The position numbers and the translations under genes were made by a program. A stretch of DNA of 13,638 bases, from contig DCXE01000004.1 in the NCBI GenBank assembly GCA_002328295.1, positions 2,152 to 15,789 of the forward strand, in the 5' to 3' direction. Origin of the DNA: Candidatus Peribacter sp. UBA2144. Its GTDB lineage: Bacteria; Patescibacteriota; Gracilibacteria; Peribacterales; Peribacteraceae. The notes under the pieces were generated by a model. It worked only from the letters and a program-made list of their open reading frames with translations. It was not told where the DNA came from and searched no databases. Position 1 is the stretch's first letter, and every line of letters starts with the position of its first letter. Positions 1 to 5,841 of the stretch are shown in pieces.

Positions 1-2
1 GC

Positions 3-62
3 TATGGCTACGGCTGGCAGGCCTGGGGTGGGTATGGAACTGGGTGGGCGGGATGCCATTAA
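3..62 (+). CDS. Possible C-terminal end of an upstream Gly/aromatic-rich protein (partial)
   Basis: Frame 3 from the left edge is open for 19 codons and ends in TAA at 60-62. It encodes a Gly/Trp/Tyr-rich tail beginning YGYGWQAWGG. The regular alternation of Gly with aromatic residues looks like real low-complexity protein rather than noise, but the other two plus frames are also open here. The body of the gene would lie outside the window. Function cannot be assigned. Confidence 0.2.
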   Translation, partial: YGYGWQAWGGYGTGWAGCH

Positions 63-145
63 TATGTGGCAGAGATAAAACTCAGTCAATGGCTCTTTCC
101 GTAAAAACTATTTATTCAATCGACTTTTGAGCATCAGTTAGCCAC

Positions 146-176
146 GTATGACGTTCCGCTCCCAAGCGGAACATAC
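146..176. repeat. Hairpin between upstream DNA and ruvC
   Basis: GTTCCGCT at 153-160 and AGCGGAAC at 165-172 form a perfect 8-bp stem with a CCCA loop. GTAT at 146-149 and ATAC at 173-176 can extend it past a 3-base bulge. No T-run follows, so it is not a textbook intrinsic terminator. It sits just before the ruvC -10 element and could end upstream transcription or be a small palindromic repeat. Confidence 0.5.
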
Positions 177-183
177 ATTAGGC

Positions 184-189
184 TACAAT
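184..189 (+). promoter_or_regulatory. Candidate -10 element of ruvC (leaderless type)
   Basis: TACAAT lies 7 bases before the ruvC ATG, so transcription would start at or next to the start codon. No convincing -35 hexamer is present at 16-18 bases upstream, where the hairpin sits, and there is no Shine-Dalgarno. The same spacing recurs at other genes in this window. Confidence 0.4.
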
Positions 190-196
190 ATAGATA

Positions 197-676
197 ATGA
201 AGATAATCGGAATCGACCCCGGTCTCGCAACCACAGGCATAGGACTACTTGAAACCGATGATTCCAGAAAACCAGTCAGTTCTGACTGGTTTACCATAGA
301 AACGCCGGCAAGGACTCCTCTATCTGACCGCCTTGCCGAACTTGAAGCTGATTTAACCGAGTACCTGAACCTGACTAATCCCGATCTGGCTGTCGTTGAG
401 AGGCTATTTTTCGCTACCAATGAAAAGACCGCCCTCGATGTCGCTCATGCAAGAGGCGTAATACTTCTATCTCTGAAATCACATCAGGTGCAAATACTAG
501 AACCGACTCCCCTTGAGCTTAAATCATGCATCACAGGTGATGGAAAAGCTGACAAAATTCAAGTGCAGAATATGATCATGCGCGAACTTAAGTTAAACGA
601 ACCTCCGAAGCCTGATGATGCGACTGACGCTTTGGCATTAGCATTGTTTGGGGTGTATCAGAACACTTTCGTCTGA
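197..676 (+). CDS. ruvC: Holliday junction resolvase RuvC (crossover junction endodeoxyribonuclease)
   Basis: RuvC is a dimeric, Mg2+-dependent endonuclease that cuts Holliday junctions symmetrically, working with the RuvAB branch-migration motor in recombinational repair. The 159-residue length is typical. The RNase H-like fold is evident: IGIDPG at 4-9 with catalytic D7, VVERLFF around E68, the GKADK basic segment of the family, and a C-terminal PDDATDALALAL in which D141 and D144 match the last two catalytic acids. All four catalytic acids are therefore present. The start is the ATG right after a TACAAT hexamer. No ruvA or ruvB is beside it, so it appears to be a single-gene unit. Its last 19 bases, including the stop, overlap the 3' end of the convergent recF gene. 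Confidence 0.95.
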   Translation: MKIIGIDPGLATTGIGLLETDDSRKPVSSDWFTIETPARTPLSDRLAELEADLTEYLNLTNPDLAVVERLFFATNEKTALDVAHARGVILLSLKSHQVQILEPTPLELKSCITGDGKADKIQVQNMIMRELKLNEPPKPDDATDALALALFGVYQNTFV

Positions 677-1761
677 ACCTTTTCCCCTACCTCCCAAACT
701 TTCGCTCCCTCGAGTTCTGTAGGAACATGCGTTGCTGAAATTATTACTTGATAGTCGTCGAAGCACTTGAGTAACGCACGCTGATGATTGTCATCGAGTT
801 CCGAAAACACATCATCCAATAAAACCACCGGTTTCTCTCCTCTTCTTATTTCCAAAAATGAAACTTTTAGGAATATAAGTGCAAGCACCGCCGCTCTCTG
901 CTGTCCGCGTGACGCGAAGGTTGTAAGCTCTCTTCCGTCAGCTTCTACAAACCAATCATCACGGTGCGGACCGACGGTTGTGGATTGGAGCATGATGTCG
1001 CGCTCTTGATAATGCCCAAGTAAATCTTGAAGTTCACAAGCTAAATCATCTTCTGTCCTTGCGCTTCCCTTTCTCTTATATTTAAGTTCAGCCGAACTCC
1101 ACTCTTCACCCAATGTATTAAATTCCTGTAGTAATGTGCACTGAAAAACCTCAATTAACTCTAGTCTCTTTAGTATAAGGATGCTTCCAGCGTCGCTTAG
1201 CATCTGATCCCACTGTTTTAGGTCCCCTCTTTTCGCAATTCCTTCTGCAATTTTCCTAAGTAACGAATTTCTTTGTTTAAGTATCTTCGTGTACTGGCTT
1301 AATGCCTTGGAATATTCAGGTGACACCTGACTGAGCAACGAATCTAAGAATTTTCTTCTGACCTGAGGAGAACCGGCGAACAATTCCAGATCCTGAGGAA
1401 GGAATGCAACTGTCGGAAGGTGACCGACTGCGTCGCTAAGTTGAGTTCTGACGTCATTTATGAAACATGCCTTCTGTTTGCGAGGTGCAATCTGGCTTAC
1501 AACTTCTATTAGGCTTTCTTCGGACTGATCATTCTTGAGCTTGGCCTTAACACGAGCGTACTCCTCTCCCCAATTGACCAAATCTATTTCTTGCGAACCC
1601 AGAAATGACTTAGTTTCCGATAAGACTGAAATCGATTCGAGTATGTTTGTCTTGCCTGCACCATTAGGCCCAAACAAAACATGGATATTGGCGGACTTGA
1701 AGTCCATAGAAAGCTCCTGAAAGCTTCTGAACTTCTCTAAACTGAGAGACTCAATTCGCAC
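658..1761 (-). CDS. recF: DNA replication and repair protein RecF
   Basis: RecF is an SMC/ABC-type ATPase that binds gapped DNA and with RecO and RecR loads RecA at single-strand gaps. The 367 residues match the family length. Walker A is GPNGAGKT at 31-38, the signature motif is SRGQ at about 284-287, and Walker B with the following acids is VVLLDDVFSELD at about 312-323. The N-terminal IESLSLEKFRSF is the usual RecF opening. In many bacteria recF sits beside dnaA and dnaN; here it is instead the last gene of a tight minus-strand operon, 2 bases after the Nudix gene, and probably relies on coupled translation. Its stop lies inside the end of convergent ruvC. Confidence 0.95.
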   Translation of the reverse strand: MRIESLSLEKFRSFQELSMDFKSANIHVLFGPNGAGKTNILESISVLSETKSFLGSQEIDLVNWGEEYARVKAKLKNDQSEESLIEVVSQIAPRKQKACFINDVRTQLSDAVGHLPTVAFLPQDLELFAGSPQVRRKFLDSLLSQVSPEYSKALSQYTKILKQRNSLLRKIAEGIAKRGDLKQWDQMLSDAGSILILKRLELIEVFQCTLLQEFNTLGEEWSSAELKYKRKGSARTEDDLACELQDLLGHYQERDIMLQSTTVGPHRDDWFVEADGRELTTFASRGQQRAAVLALIFLKVSFLEIRRGEKPVVLLDDVFSELDDNHQRALLKCFDDYQVIISATHVPTELEGAKVWEVGEKVQTKVF

Positions 1762-1763
1762 AC

Positions 1764-2222
1764 CTAGGATCCTAGCAGTTTTTCACCCTCGTCGACGAGT
1801 TTTTTGACCAATCTCAAGTACTCTTTGCGTTTGATATAGTTACCTATCTCTCCCTTAGTAGCCCAAGCAAAAGAATTGATCTCTGACTGGTCAACTAATA
1901 CCTCAGCTGACGCTTCTACAACTGCAAAACAGAACTCAATCCTCTGTCCACAAACATTATCCGGTCTGAATTTGCGGTAAGAACTTGGAAAATCATACTG
2001 ATATACAGTTTCACTCTTGCCAATCAACTTACCCACAAGTCCCGACTCCTCCTTCAGCTCTCTTAGGGCCGCTTCTTCATACGTTTCACCATCTTCAACA
2101 CCACCCTGTGGTATCTGCCAAGAGTCTTTCTTCCTTGGCTTATGTAAAAGAAGAATTTTTGGAGGATTTTGATCCTTTTGAAAGACTAATACGGAAGCAC
2201 AAGCACGGTAAACGTCTTTCAT
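1764..2222 (-). CDS. Nudix hydrolase, RppH / Ap4A-hydrolase-like
   Basis: This 152-residue protein contains a complete Nudix box at residues 40-62: G, five residues, E, seven residues, then RELKEESGL, matching GX5EX7REUXEEXGU. The glutamates bind the metal that activates water to split a nucleoside diphosphate linked to another group. The preceding WQIPQGG is the form found in RNA 5'-pyrophosphohydrolase RppH and dinucleoside polyphosphate hydrolases, so 5'-triphosphate RNA or Ap4A are the likeliest substrates. That assignment is inferred from family resemblance. ATG follows one base after the stop of the transporter gene and recF starts 2 bases after its own stop, so translation is probably coupled through all three genes. 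Confidence 0.88.
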   Translation of the reverse strand: MKDVYRACASVLVFQKDQNPPKILLLHKPRKKDSWQIPQGGVEDGETYEEAALRELKEESGLVGKLIGKSETVYQYDFPSSYRKFRPDNVCGQRIEFCFAVVEASAEVLVDQSEINSFAWATKGEIGNYIKRKEYLRLVKKLVDEGEKLLGS

Positions 2223-2223
2223 A

Positions 2224-3117
2224 CTAGTTACTATACGACACGACCTTACTTTTAGCCATCAGAAGATAAACGCCAAGCACAGTCAGCACAAATCCTCCTG
2301 CCTGATAAAGAGTTGGAAATTCTCTGAGAATAAAAAATGCAAACACCAGGCTGAAAGCCGGAGAAGAAGATACGATATAAATCGCTCTGCCCAATTGAAT
2401 TCGTTTAAAGCCTCCGTAAATAAGAATTTTAGAGAAGACCAAGATCGGAACTATGTAAGTTAGCAAGATCCAAGTAGCTGAATACACTTCAACATTCTTA
2501 ATTGAAGTTATATCTTCAATTATCAGACTTAGAATCATCAGAATTGATCCTCCAATAAGATACCTGAGCATCAAAACAATATTAATTGGCAACGCTTTCA
2601 TCGCTCTTTTTGCAAAGGTATTCCCGATCGGGAACAAAGCAGTTCCCATTACGATTAAAATATCGCCATAATTCAAAGAAAGCGTTCCGTTAAAAGCAAT
2701 AAGCAATCCACCGGTGATAATTATCAGCATTCCTGCAAACTGAATGTTAGTGAGGCGCTCGTGAAGCACTAAAGTGGCAAAAATAAACGTAAAAAGAATC
2801 TCTGCTTTTAATAGGAGTGCAGTATTTATTCCTGAAGTATGCTTCGTCCCAATCATTATCAAAACAAATGCAGAAAAAATGAACACAACTATCCCTAATA
2901 CATTAAGAACATCTGCATACCTGATTTTCGTGCGCAATTTACCTGCAAAAAGACCATGCAACACGAACAATAATCCAGCCGAAAGAGAGCAGAATCCCAA
3001 AAAAAACAAAGGCGGGAACAGGTCCGCTGCCCTATTGGCCACAATTGGAAACAATCCTTCAAGAACACACGCTCCAATAAGCATCAACTCGCCGGTCCGT
3101 TCTTCCTTTGAATGCAT
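2224..3117 (-). CDS. EamA / drug-metabolite-transporter family membrane protein
   Basis: This 297-residue, very hydrophobic protein shows about ten predicted membrane segments arranged as two repeats of five, the layout of EamA-domain DMT transporters. The first half ends with the family-like LHERLTNIQFAGMLIIITGG and the second half has the matching REFPTLYQAGGFVLTVLGV, which is the inverted-repeat signature of the family. It sits in the cytoplasmic membrane and would export or exchange a small metabolite; the substrate cannot be told from sequence. It starts 5 bases after the L33-like gene and ends 1 base before the Nudix ATG, so it is in the middle of an operon. No Shine-Dalgarno is visible. 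Confidence 0.88.
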   Translation of the reverse strand: MHSKEERTGELMLIGACVLEGLFPIVANRAADLFPPLFFLGFCSLSAGLLFVLHGLFAGKLRTKIRYADVLNVLGIVVFIFSAFVLIMIGTKHTSGINTALLLKAEILFTFIFATLVLHERLTNIQFAGMLIIITGGLLIAFNGTLSLNYGDILIVMGTALFPIGNTFAKRAMKALPINIVLMLRYLIGGSILMILSLIIEDITSIKNVEVYSATWILLTYIVPILVFSKILIYGGFKRIQLGRAIYIVSSSPAFSLVFAFFILREFPTLYQAGGFVLTVLGVYLLMAKSKVVSYSN

Positions 3118-3122
3118 ACAAT

Positions 3123-3320
3123 CTATTTAGAAGAGTGTTTCTCTTCTTTGAGCTTAACCACTTCCCGAGATTTACATTTTGGACAATATTTCTTGAGCCC
3201 CTCCGCATGCTCCTTCCATCCCTTGCCCCTCTTGTCCTGTCTATGGAAACGCAAAGTACCCAGTCGGTTTCCCGACTTCTTACAGAACATGGCAAATACT
3301 GTACGTTTTCCTCTTGGCAT
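3123..3320 (-). CDS. rpmG: Small Cys-containing protein resembling ribosomal protein bL33
   Basis: This is a 65-residue basic protein. Residues 42-58, LKKYCPKCKSREVVKLK, closely resemble the second half of bL33 (KKYCPxCxxHxxxKE), and the earlier FCKKSGNR at 12-19 resembles the first strand of bL33. The second zinc knuckle C46-PK-C49 is intact, but the first has only C13, with Ser at the second position. The middle, at 20-41, is longer and more basic than usual. bL33 sits at the E site of the large ribosomal subunit. TACACT lies 8 bases before the ATG as a possible -10. It runs directly into the transporter gene with a 5-base gap. It could instead be another small zinc-ribbon protein. Confidence 0.65.
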   Translation of the reverse strand: MPRGKRTVFAMFCKKSGNRLGTLRFHRQDKRGKGWKEHAEGLKKYCPKCKSREVVKLKEEKHSSK

Positions 3321-3340
3321 TTATACTGAGTGTAATTGAA

Positions 3341-3358
3341 GTATCCCGTGTAGGATAC
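3341..3358. repeat. Short hairpin in the trxB-rpmG gap
   Basis: GTATCC and GGATAC form a perfect 6-bp stem around CGTGTA in the 74-base gap downstream of trxB. A T-run lies just after the trxB stop on the minus strand (3381-3387), before the hairpin rather than after it, so this is at best a weak terminator or an RNA end-protecting structure. Confidence 0.3.
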
Positions 3359-3394
3359 GGATCTTGTGCTGATTTACAAGAAAAAAATGGGTTT

Positions 3395-4315
3395 TTAGGC
3401 TCCCGCCTGCAAATAATTGAACACACTATTTCCCGCCACCGATCCCTCTCCAGCCGCAGTCGCAAACTGAGCAAAATGATTCGAGCCTGAGCTTACATCG
3501 CCTGCCGCAAATACGCCTTTGACTGACGTCGCCATATCCTCACCGACTTTTATGTGCTTTCTGTCATCCAACTCACACCCTAATGCCTCGGCTAACGCTG
3601 TTGATGGTACTGCACCTATCTCAATAAACACTCCGTCCACTGCAATCTGATCTGACCCATTGAATTCTTTATCAAGTTTGACTCCTGTAACCGTCTTATC
3701 ACCAAGAATTTCGACCACATTCGTCTCCAAAACAAACTCAACATTATCTTTGCTATTAACTTCATCAACCCAGTACGGCTCTGCTCTGAATTCTGACCGT
3801 CTATGAATTAGATAAACTTTTTTTGCAACCTGTGCCGCGATTGCCGCACCTTCAACCGCGCTGTCCCCTCCTCCAAGAACCGCAACATCCTTACCTTTAT
3901 AGAAAAATGCATCACATGTTGCGCAATAAGTGACTCCTTTTCCGGAAAATTCATCTTCGCCAGGCACTCCAAGGTGTCTTTTATCCGATCCGGTTGCAAA
4001 CACGATAGTTTTTGCTTCGTCTGACTCCCCATTTTGATAAGTCAACTTAAATCCTTTACCTGACTTCTCAACTTTTTCTACTCTTAATGTTTTTTGGGTA
4101 ACATTTTCGAAACTTGTTGCATGCTTTTTAAAGTTTTCCATAAGATCGGGGCCTTTTATATCTATGTTCCCCGGCCAGTTACCCACTTCTGCAGCAGTTA
4201 TACCCATTCCCCCTTCGGTTTCCCCCACAATAAGTGTTTCAAGTTTATATCTGGCCAAATAAATTGCAGCGGTGTAACCCGCACAACCTAATCCAATTAC
4301 AGCAACGTCATACAT
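3395..4315 (-). CDS. trxB: Thioredoxin-disulfide reductase
   Basis: TrxB is an FAD enzyme that moves electrons from NADPH to thioredoxin. The 306 residues are full length. The FAD-binding motif is GLGCAG at 8-13, with Cys where GxGPAG normally has Pro. The redox-active CATC is at 131-134, the NADPH-binding GGGDSAVEGA at 148-157 and the HRRSEFRA motif that contacts the NADPH phosphate at 171-178. The C-terminal GVFAAGDV is the second FAD motif. The usual GQL region is replaced by GGMGIT at 35-40. HRRxxFRA argues for NADPH and against the ferredoxin-dependent relatives. No thioredoxin gene is in the window. It is the first gene on the minus strand here and is divergent from the phosphoribosyltransferase. 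Confidence 0.93.
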   Translation of the reverse strand: MYDVAVIGLGCAGYTAAIYLARYKLETLIVGETEGGMGITAAEVGNWPGNIDIKGPDLMENFKKHATSFENVTQKTLRVEKVEKSGKGFKLTYQNGESDEAKTIVFATGSDKRHLGVPGEDEFSGKGVTYCATCDAFFYKGKDVAVLGGGDSAVEGAAIAAQVAKKVYLIHRRSEFRAEPYWVDEVNSKDNVEFVLETNVVEILGDKTVTGVKLDKEFNGSDQIAVDGVFIEIGAVPSTALAEALGCELDDRKHIKVGEDMATSVKGVFAAGDVSSGSNHFAQFATAAGEGSVAGNSVFNYLQAGA

Positions 4316-4323
4316 TATTACAC

Positions 4324-4358
4324 ATTGTTAATTGTCAATTGTTAATTGTCAATTGTTG
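4324..4358. repeat. Heptamer tandem array, five units of ATTGTYR
   Basis: Five consecutive 7-bp units (ATTGTTA, ATTGTCA, ATTGTTA, ATTGTCA, ATTGTTG) fill much of the 92-base gap between divergent trxB and the phosphoribosyltransferase. The same family recurs at 8476-8503. On the minus strand it produces several TTGACA and TTAACA hexamers, which resemble -35 boxes. Confidence 0.9.
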
Positions 4359-4395
4359 AAACGATTTAACCGTGAATATTTCCACAATTTTAGAG

Positions 4396-4401
4396 TAGAA
4401 T
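4396..4401 (+). promoter_or_regulatory. Candidate -10 element of the phosphoribosyltransferase gene
   Basis: TAGAAT lies exactly 6 bases before the ATG at 4408, so the transcript would be leaderless. No good -35 is visible at the standard distance. Confidence 0.35.
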
Positions 4402-4407
4402 TGACCC

Positions 4408-5043
4408 ATGTCCTCCCTCCCATTCGCCTCCAGAACAGAAGCAGGAACACTTCTGGCCAAAGAATTGGAATCCTACAAAGAATCTGAGGATACTTTGGTG
4501 CTAGCACTCGTAAGAGGAGGGGTTGTAGTAGGATCAGCGCTTAGTAAAGAGCTTTCTCTTCCTCTTTTTCCATACATTGTTAGAAAGATCGGCCATCCAG
4601 AGCATCGCGAGTTCGCAGTCGGGGCAATTGCGGAAGGCGGCGCCACATACTTAGATGACAAGGCACTGCAAATGCACTCAGTAGGTTGGGATGATGTGGA
4701 GGAAGTGATTGAAGAAGAGCAGGTAGAACTTATGCGAAGGGAAGAAGCTTACCTAATAAAGGCCAGACCTGATCTTGAGGGCAAAACTGTTATTCTAACT
4801 GATGATGGTGCAGCTACAGGATCAACAATTTATGCCGCGATTGATGATCTAAGGAATGCAAAAGTCAAAAAGCTGATCGTTGCCCTTCCTGTTTGTCCAC
4901 CTGATACTGGACGTAAGCTCAAGGAGAAAACTGATGAAGCTTATATACTAGCTGAACCTGAGGACTTTTATGCAGTAGGGCAGTTTTATAAGAAGTTTGA
5001 CCAGGTTAACGATGAAGATGTGCTAAGGATACTTCGCTCATAA
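4408..5043 (+). CDS. Phosphoribosyltransferase-domain protein (PRTase type I fold)
   Basis: This 211-residue protein has a clear PRPP-binding loop, VILTDDGAATGST at 128-140, with the two acidic residues and the GxxTG turn of type I phosphoribosyltransferases. The early ALVRGGVVVG at 33-42 matches the loop that contacts pyrophosphate. The C-terminal FYAVGQFYKKFDQVNDEDV is typical of the stand-alone group annotated only as phosphoribosyltransferase, some members of which are fused to hydrolases. It would be cytoplasmic and join or split a base and PRPP. The base cannot be named, because the hood region does not match hypoxanthine, adenine, uracil or orotate enzymes that I recognise. It appears to be a single-gene unit followed by a perfect palindrome. 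Confidence 0.88.
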   Translation: MSSLPFASRTEAGTLLAKELESYKESEDTLVLALVRGGVVVGSALSKELSLPLFPYIVRKIGHPEHREFAVGAIAEGGATYLDDKALQMHSVGWDDVEEVIEEEQVELMRREEAYLIKARPDLEGKTVILTDDGAATGSTIYAAIDDLRNAKVKKLIVALPVCPPDTGRKLKEKTDEAYILAEPEDFYAVGQFYKKFDQVNDEDVLRILRS

Positions 5044-5045
5044 CT

Positions 5046-5070
5046 ACTGTATGTACAATGTACATACAGT
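5046..5070 (+). terminator. Perfect 11-bp palindrome after the phosphoribosyltransferase
   Basis: ACTGTATGTAC and GTACATACAGT form a perfect 11-bp inverted repeat with an AAT loop starting 2 bases after the stop codon. No T-run follows, so termination is plausible but not classical. A protein-binding operator is an alternative because of the symmetry. Confidence 0.5.
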
Positions 5071-5126
5071 CGCCTCCTTCTCTGTAATCAAGCTAAGTCT
5101 TAAATCACGTAAATCATGGTTCAGAC

Positions 5127-5147
5127 TGGTGCCGGAGGAGAGACTTG
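5127..5147 (-). pseudogene. tRNA-Leu 3'-end fragment (21-bp direct repeat)
   Basis: These 21 bases are identical to 5217-5237, the last part of the T loop and T stem, the acceptor strand and CCA of the broken tRNA-Leu. The copies are 90 bases apart in the same orientation. Duplication of a tRNA 3' end is what integrases leave at att sites, but no integrase gene is in the window and only about 69 bases lie between the copies. Confidence 0.8.
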
Positions 5148-5162
5148 CCCGGCTCCGTTTCA

Positions 5163-5211
5163 CTTCGCCGCGGCTGCGTTAAGCACCATCGTGGCGTAGC
5201 CGAAGGCGAAG
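5163..5211. repeat. Imperfect palindromic repeat (REP-like)
   Basis: CTTCGCC at 5163-5169 pairs with GGCGAAG at 5205-5211, and inside it GGCT pairs with AGCC. A second overlapping pair is GCACCATC at 5183-5190 with GATGGTGC at 5215-5222. It lies between the two copies of the tRNA-Leu 3' end and looks like a small dispersed palindrome rather than a gene. Confidence 0.55.
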
Positions 5212-5216
5212 ACAGA

Positions 5217-5283
5217 TGGTGCCGGAGGAGAGACTTGAACTCTCACACTCTTGCGAGTACACGATTTTGAGTCGCCAGTTCAC
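5217..5283 (-). pseudogene. 3' half of a broken tRNA-Leu(CAA)
   Basis: Read on the minus strand this contains an anticodon loop CTCAAAA (anticodon CAA), a variable arm ACTC-GCAA-GAGT, a perfect T stem GAGAG/CTCTC, acceptor strand CTCCGGC and ACCA. Upstream of the anticodon the sequence degenerates: GGCGA replaces the expected 5' anticodon strand, and a remnant GAACTGG of a D loop precedes it. The matching acceptor strand GCCGGAG is found about 190 bases away at 5466-5472, beyond an intact tRNA-Leu, so the gene is split by an insertion or rearrangement. Confidence 0.8.
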
Positions 5284-5317
5284 CGTAGCTCAATAAAGGA
5301 GCGAAGGTGGATGCGCG

Positions 5318-5449
5318 CCTGCCTGCGTGCCATACTTATTTGGTGCCGTGGGTGGGAATCGAACCCACACTCTCTTGCGAGAACACGATTTTGAGTCGTG
5401 CGCGTATACCAGTTCCGCCACCACGGCGTAGGGCACTCCGGCAGGCAGG
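5318..5449. repeat. Inverted repeats flanking the intact tRNA-Leu
   Basis: CCTGCCTGC then GTGCC at 5318-5331 is mirrored by GGCAC, ACTCC-like filler, then GCAGGCAGG at 5432-5449. The two arms differ by a 4-base spacer and enclose exactly the intact tRNA-Leu. The 132-bp arrangement resembles a small mobile cassette or a recombination between dispersed CCTGCCTGC-type palindromes. Confidence 0.55.
5341..5427 (-). tRNA. tRNA-Leu(CAA), intact, CCA encoded
   Basis: The minus strand folds into a complete class II tRNA: acceptor GCCGTGG/CCACGGC, D stem GCG/CGC with loop GAACTGGTATA, anticodon stem CACGA/TCGTG around CTCAAAA giving anticodon CAA for codon TTG, a long variable arm TCTC-GCAA-GAGA, T stem GTGGG/CCCAC with loop TTCGATT, discriminator A and genomic CCA. 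The 87 bases and the variable arm fit leucine. It lies between two pieces of another tRNA-Leu. Confidence 0.95.
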
Positions 5450-5472
5450 TCTACCAGTTCCGCCACTCCGGC
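5449..5472 (-). pseudogene. 5' part of a broken tRNA-Leu
   Basis: On the minus strand this starts with acceptor strand GCCGGAG, followed by TG, GCG and the D loop GAACTGGTAGA, then stops after the first base of the returning D-stem strand. GCCGGAG is exactly complementary to CTCCGGC of the 3' half at 5217-5283, which shows that both came from one gene. A further copy of its first nine bases, GCCGGAGTG, occurs at 5434-5442. Confidence 0.75.
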
Positions 5473-5506
5473 TATAACCCGATATTATCAGACATTATTA
5501 CTAATT

Positions 5507-5764
5507 TCACCCCTTCTCATCTTCAAGAGGAAGCTTGCCATCGTCAATTTGATGAATAATTCTATAAACATCTTCTGCTTCTACATCGGAGTAGGCATCG
5601 CGTACACTAACAACTATATGGTGCCAAAGAAATGCGTCACATGCAAAAACCTTATTACTATCTAGAGCAGCCTTCCATTCTCTTCTTACAGCTCCTATAA
5701 TTCTTTGTTCTCTTTCTGACGGAGTTTCCTTTTGCTCGCCATCTCCTGGTGACTCAGCTGGCAT
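5507..5764 (-). CDS. Hypothetical small acidic protein
   Basis: I do not recognise this 85-residue protein. The first 20 residues are polar, with Glu, Gly and Pro, and probably disordered. Residues 20-75 could form alpha helices and contain a distinctive ACDAFLWHHIVVSVRDAY stretch followed by an acidic tail ending in EDEKG. There is no signal peptide, membrane segment or Cys pair. The ATG is preceded at 7 bases by TATAAA with TTGCTT 18 bases further up, and the codon pattern looks like that of its neighbours, so I think it is a real gene. It is divergent from murL (77 bases between starts) and runs toward the tRNA locus. Confidence 0.6.
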   Translation of the reverse strand: MPAESPGDGEQKETPSEREQRIIGAVRREWKAALDSNKVFACDAFLWHHIVVSVRDAYSDVEAEDVYRIIHQIDDGKLPLEDEKG

Positions 5765-5771
5765 TTAACAC

Positions 5772-5801
5772 TTTATACTCCCTACATAACCTCAAAAGCA
5801 A
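5772..5801 (-). promoter_or_regulatory. Candidate promoter of the 85-residue gene
   Basis: On the minus strand TTGCTT (5796-5801), 18 bases, TATAAA (5772-5777). The ATG starts 7 bases after the -10, consistent with a leaderless or near-leaderless transcript. Confidence 0.4.
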
Positions 5802-5829
5802 GATAATATTATTCTGACCTGATTTTCGC

Positions 5830-5835
5830 TATCAT
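5830..5835 (+). promoter_or_regulatory. Candidate -10 element of murL-murD2
   Basis: TATCAT ends 6 bases before the murL ATG. No -35 match is seen at the usual distance and there is no Shine-Dalgarno, so a leaderless start is suggested. Confidence 0.35.
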
Positions 5836-5841
5836 ACTGTC

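Noticed and set aside
178..420. Minus-strand frame over ruvC
   Set aside because: It has a Ser/Arg-rich composition without domain features and lies opposite a well-supported RuvC.
4317..4345. TTAACA-17-TGTAAT as the trxB promoter made from the heptamer array
   Set aside because: The -10 would end one base before the ATG, placing the transcript start inside the gene, so this spacing does not work for the annotated start.
5281..5317. Possible plus-strand tRNA D arm (GCTC...GAGC)
   Set aside because: The 4-bp stem is present, but no matching anticodon, T arm or acceptor follows; it is most likely part of the degraded tRNA-Leu surroundings.
5217..5472. tRNA-Leu interrupted by a group I intron
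   Set aside because: The break lies in the D arm rather than the anticodon loop, the interruption contains a whole tRNA, and the 3' side has lost most of its anticodon 5' strand.
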